NCBI GenBank assembly: GCA_964638815.1
Contig: CAZXBB010000054.1
Location: 1-7,999 of the forward strand
Source: CAZXBB01 sp964638815
GTDB taxonomy: Bacteria > Planctomycetota > Phycisphaerae > Phycisphaerales > SM1A02
Length of the DNA: 7,999 bases
Direction of reading: 5' to 3'
Shown here: in pieces, positions 6,463 to 7,999 of the stretch
How the letters are laid out: each line of letters starts with the position of its first letter
Position numbering within the stretch: position 1 is the first letter of the stretch
Notes under the pieces: model-generated
What the model saw: only the letters and a program-made list of their open reading frames with translations
Told to the model about the DNA's origin: nothing
The model's database searches: none
Translations under genes and position numbers: made by a program

Positions 6463-6704
6463 GCGGCGCCGTCCCCTGGGGCGAGTTCATCGCGCGCCAC
6501 GCCGCGACGCTCTGGGCGTGCGACTTCATGTCCGTCCGCACCTGGACTCTGCGAGGCCGGGTCGACCTCTACCTCCTGATCTTCATCCACGTGTCGAGCC
6601 GGCGCGGCTTCGTCTCGCCAGCCACCGTAAGCCCAGACCCTATCGTTCACGTGGCTTATCGGGTGACGAGGTTTCTGAACAGGACGGGGTCGGCTTCGGC
6701 ATGA
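6459..6704 (+). pseudogene. Fragment of a DDE integrase/transposase (rve core domain)
   Basis: The 81-residue frame reads PWGEFIARHAATLWACDF, then RTWTLRGRVDLYLLIFIHVS and SRRGFVSPATVSPD. This is the opening of an integrase core domain as found in planctomycete insertion sequences, where ACDF carries the first catalytic Asp (residue 22) and the YLLIFIHVSSRR strands follow. The similarity stops at about residue 69. The second Asp and the Glu of the DDE triad are missing, as is the upstream DNA-binding part. Its ATG overlaps the cytochrome TGA (ATGA), but that is probably a product of insertion and decay rather than an operon. Without the full domain it cannot be an active transposase. Confidence 0.7.
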
Positions 6705-6752
6705 CAACATCGTACAAATTCTGCGGGTGAGATCGGCACGGCGACAGTCCTT

Positions 6753-6779
6753 TGCAAGCGACCGGCCTATGCAAGCGAC
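6753..6779. repeat. 10-bp direct repeat at the end of vapC
   Basis: TGCAAGCGAC is present at 6753-6762 and again at 6770-6779, a 17-bp period. The second copy touches the vapC stop codon. It could be a trace of slippage or of an insertion boundary between the integrase fragment and vapBC. Confidence 0.6.
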
Positions 6780-7195
6780 TACGAGCGAGTCCAGTTTTCG
6801 ACGCGCAGACCACCGACGCCCTGGAACTCGCGCTCATTGTTGGTCACCAGGATCAGATCCAGCGAAAGCGCATGTGCCGCGATAAGAGTGTCGAGCGGAC
6901 CGATCGGCGTCCCAGCTCGTCCGAGATCATCGCGCACGCGGCCGTAGGTCGCGGCGGCCCGATCATCGAACGGAAGGATCGCCAGCGGCGCACAGAATCC
7001 GATCAGAAGGGTCTCGTGATGCGCCGGCCGGGATGATTTCGCGACGCCGAACTGCAACTCGGCCAGCGTGATGCTGGAGATGGCGATCTCATCGATCTGG
7101 TGTTTCTGCATGCGCGAGGCGATCTGGTCTGCACCGCCACGGAGCAGTTCGATACAGATGTTCGTATCGAGCATGAAGCGGGGGCCGGAGGTCAC
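6779..7195 (-). CDS. vapC: VapC-type PIN-domain ribonuclease toxin
   Basis: The 138-residue protein is a standard-length PIN domain. It has MLDTNIC with Asp10, LAELQFG with Glu46, PLDTLIAAHA with Asp102, and VTNNEREF (117-124) with Asn119/120 and Glu121. These acidic residues bind Mg2+ in VapC enzymes, which cut RNA such as tRNA or rRNA; the target here is unknown. All key residues are present, so it should be active. The start is GTG at 7193-7195, which overlaps the vapB stop by 4 bp (GTGA), the usual coupled antitoxin-toxin arrangement. An internal ATG at residue 8 is a less likely start because it would leave no overlap. It runs opposite to the integrase fragment and ends 75 bp from it. 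Confidence 0.93.
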   Translation of the reverse strand: MTSGPRFMLDTNICIELLRGGADQIASRMQKHQIDEIAISSITLAELQFGVAKSSRPAHHETLLIGFCAPLAILPFDDRAAATYGRVRDDLGRAGTPIGPLDTLIAAHALSLDLILVTNNEREFQGVGGLRVENWTRS

Positions 7196-7425
7196 AGCGG
7201 CTTTCGCTCGTCGGACCGTTCGGGCTGCTCACGGTTGGACATGAAGTCATCGTCGGCCTTGCCGAGCGCCTCGCGCATCAGATCCCAGGCCGCTTCCTTG
7301 GGGAAAAGCAGCACCGCCGAGCCGATGCGTTTGATGCAGACTTCGTCCGCGTCAAATCGAAACTCCTTGGGCAACCGGACGGCCTGGCTCGCGCCGTTGA
7401 TGAACACCTTCGCTGTGGCAACCAT
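7192..7425 (-). CDS. vapB: VapB-type antitoxin (AbrB/SpoVT swapped-hairpin DNA-binding)
   Basis: The 77-residue protein begins MVATAKVFINGASQAVRLPKE, the signature of VapB/VagC antitoxins with an AbrB-like N-terminal DNA-binding domain (about 3-45, including FRFDADEVCIKRIGSAVLL). A charged C-terminal part (about 46-77) is expected to wrap VapC and block its active site. The start at 7425 is set by AAGGAG 7 nt upstream and by a palindromic operator just before it. It is directly coupled to vapC by a 4-bp overlap. The frame is also open upstream without a stop through 7426-7581 into the transposase fragment, so a longer fused product is formally possible, but the ribosome-binding site argues for the short form. 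Confidence 0.9.
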   Translation of the reverse strand: MVATAKVFINGASQAVRLPKEFRFDADEVCIKRIGSAVLLFPKEAAWDLMREALGKADDDFMSNREQPERSDERKPL

Positions 7426-7432
7426 GCTGGGG

Positions 7433-7438
7433 CTCCTT
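7433..7438 (-). promoter_or_regulatory. vapB ribosome-binding site
   Basis: AAGGAG on the minus strand is 7 nt before the vapB ATG. It decides the vapB start against the much longer in-frame extension toward 7999. Confidence 0.75.
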
Positions 7439-7443
7439 CTGTC

Positions 7444-7457
7444 TATACTCAAGTATA
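7444..7457 (-). promoter_or_regulatory. vapBC operator palindrome and overlapping -10
   Basis: TATACT, 2-bp spacer, AGTATA form a perfect inverted repeat, the usual kind of site bound by a VapB dimer for autoregulation. On the minus strand TATACT (7457-7452) is also a good -10 hexamer; CTGGCC 17 nt upstream would be only a weak -35. Binding would therefore block the vapBC promoter. Its AT-rich character stands out in a GC-rich surrounding. Confidence 0.6.
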
Positions 7458-7581
7458 TACTGTCTGGATGGCAAGGCCAGCAACGTGAGCCGTAAATGCC
7501 TCGTTCACAGTAGCTTGCGCGGATGTTAGGGTATGGAGCGGCCAGCGCTCTCGCCGCGCGATGCCACCAAGAAGTCGCGCT

Positions 7582-7999
7582 CATGAACCAGCTCAGACTG
7601 CCCAGACGCTGGCGGTAGGTTTCGACGAGACGTCGGTTCCTCGCCACCTTCGCGATCACCTCGGCGGGCAGCTCCTCGGGCAGCGGTTCGCCCCGCTTCA
7701 GCGGCACGCCGGCGCGCTCGAGCACGCTCCGCGGGCAGACGCGACCCCAGCGCCGGACGACCTCCTCGTTGCTCCATTGCTGCGTTCGCGGTGGATCGAG
7801 ACGGACGAGGACATGCAGGTGGTTGCTCATCGCCGCGTGCGCTGCGTCATCGGCGGCGAAGACCGAGGTGAGGAATTGCAAGCGCTCCTCGATCCACGCG
7901 CGGCGGTGGTCGTGCTCGGGCCCCATGAGAAAGGCGTGCCGGACGCACCGACTGAAGCAGTGATACAGACCCGGTTCGTTGGCGTCGACGATGTGAGCG
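7582..7999 (-). pseudogene. N-terminal half of an IS200/REP-associated (Y1-type) transposase, truncated; 5' end beyond window
   Basis: The frame enters from the right edge with VDANEPGLYHCFSRCVRHAF, then WIEERLQFLTSVFAADDAAH and AMSNHLHVLVRL, where HLH is the HUH metal-binding motif of Y1 nucleases. It continues to YRQRLGSLSWFM at 7582. The family continues from there with KxLKEPIARRA, but here the frame changes to an unrelated tail (SATSWWHRAARA), so the C-terminal half with the catalytic helix is lost. The frame then stays open into vapB. The last 25 residues overlap the start of the other remnant (4871-5506) but differ at many positions, so the two come from different copies. This copy should be inactive on its own. 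Confidence 0.8.

Larger units (their letters stand above)
7426..7581. other. Spacer between transposase remnant and vapB, holding the vapBC promoter
   Basis: The 156-bp stretch carries the vapB Shine-Dalgarno, the operator palindrome and a minus-strand open frame without recognisable protein. The break of the transposase lies at about 7581, so the vapBC cassette begins somewhere between 7465 and 7581. I see no inverted repeats or target-site duplication marking that edge. Confidence 0.5.

Noticed and set aside
4871..7999. One transposase gene split by a 2-kb insertion
   Set aside because: The two halves overlap by about 25 residues with clear differences, so they derive from two copies.
1..7999. 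CRISPR array, tRNA or rRNA genes
   Set aside because: No regularly spaced repeats, cloverleaf-like segments with conserved T-arm bases, or rRNA-like stretches were seen on either strand by reading.

Overview
The window looks like chromosomal DNA of a high-GC planctomycete, most likely of the Phycisphaerae type. Three things point there. Two exported proteins end in the twin GDxNGDG...ILxxWG (dockerin-like, EF-hand type) tail that is very common in that group. One membrane protein ends in an RRGxCPACGY zinc-ribbon half typical of Phycisphaerales proteins. Two transposase remnants belong to an IS200/REP-associated family abundant in planctomycetes. This assignment rests on recognised sequence style, not on a search.

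Layout. (1) 1-942, lower GC, minus strand: a two-helix membrane protein running off the left edge (1-701), preceded by the cysteine-rich C-terminal tail of a second protein (643-942). (2) Near 920-945 coding style and composition switch abruptly to a plus-strand beta-helix/dockerin protein that has lost its N-terminus (895-1950). The two genes face away from each other and both lack their 5' ends at the same place, so this is a rearrangement or assembly join. (3) 1951-2287 holds a hairpin, a 16-bp inverted repeat 196 bp apart, and the lemA ribosome-binding site. (4) 2288-4886 is an apparently intact two-gene unit: LemA membrane protein and a multi-pass M48 zinc metallopeptidase with a long C-terminal extension. 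(5) 4871-5506, minus: the C-terminal half of an IS200/REP-type transposase, broken by an in-frame TGA and a probable frameshift. (6) 5647-6462: an exported protein with four CxxCH haem motifs and a dockerin-like tail. (7) 6459-6704: a remnant of a DDE integrase core. (8) 6779-7425, minus: a complete vapBC toxin-antitoxin pair with a palindromic operator. (9) 7582-7999, minus: the N-terminal half of a second transposase of the same family as (5), running off the right edge.

Functionally, the stable core is lemA-M48, a likely envelope quality-control or signalling pair, plus the exported multihaem cytochrome. Everything from 4887 to the right edge except the cytochrome and vapBC is mobile-element debris, so this is an accessory, rearranged stretch. 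No tRNA, rRNA or CRISPR array was seen. I found no convincing new defence or metabolic system. The items most worth a second look are the junction at 920-945, the 16-bp inverted repeat upstream of lemA, and the open reading frame joining a transposase fragment to the VapB antitoxin.
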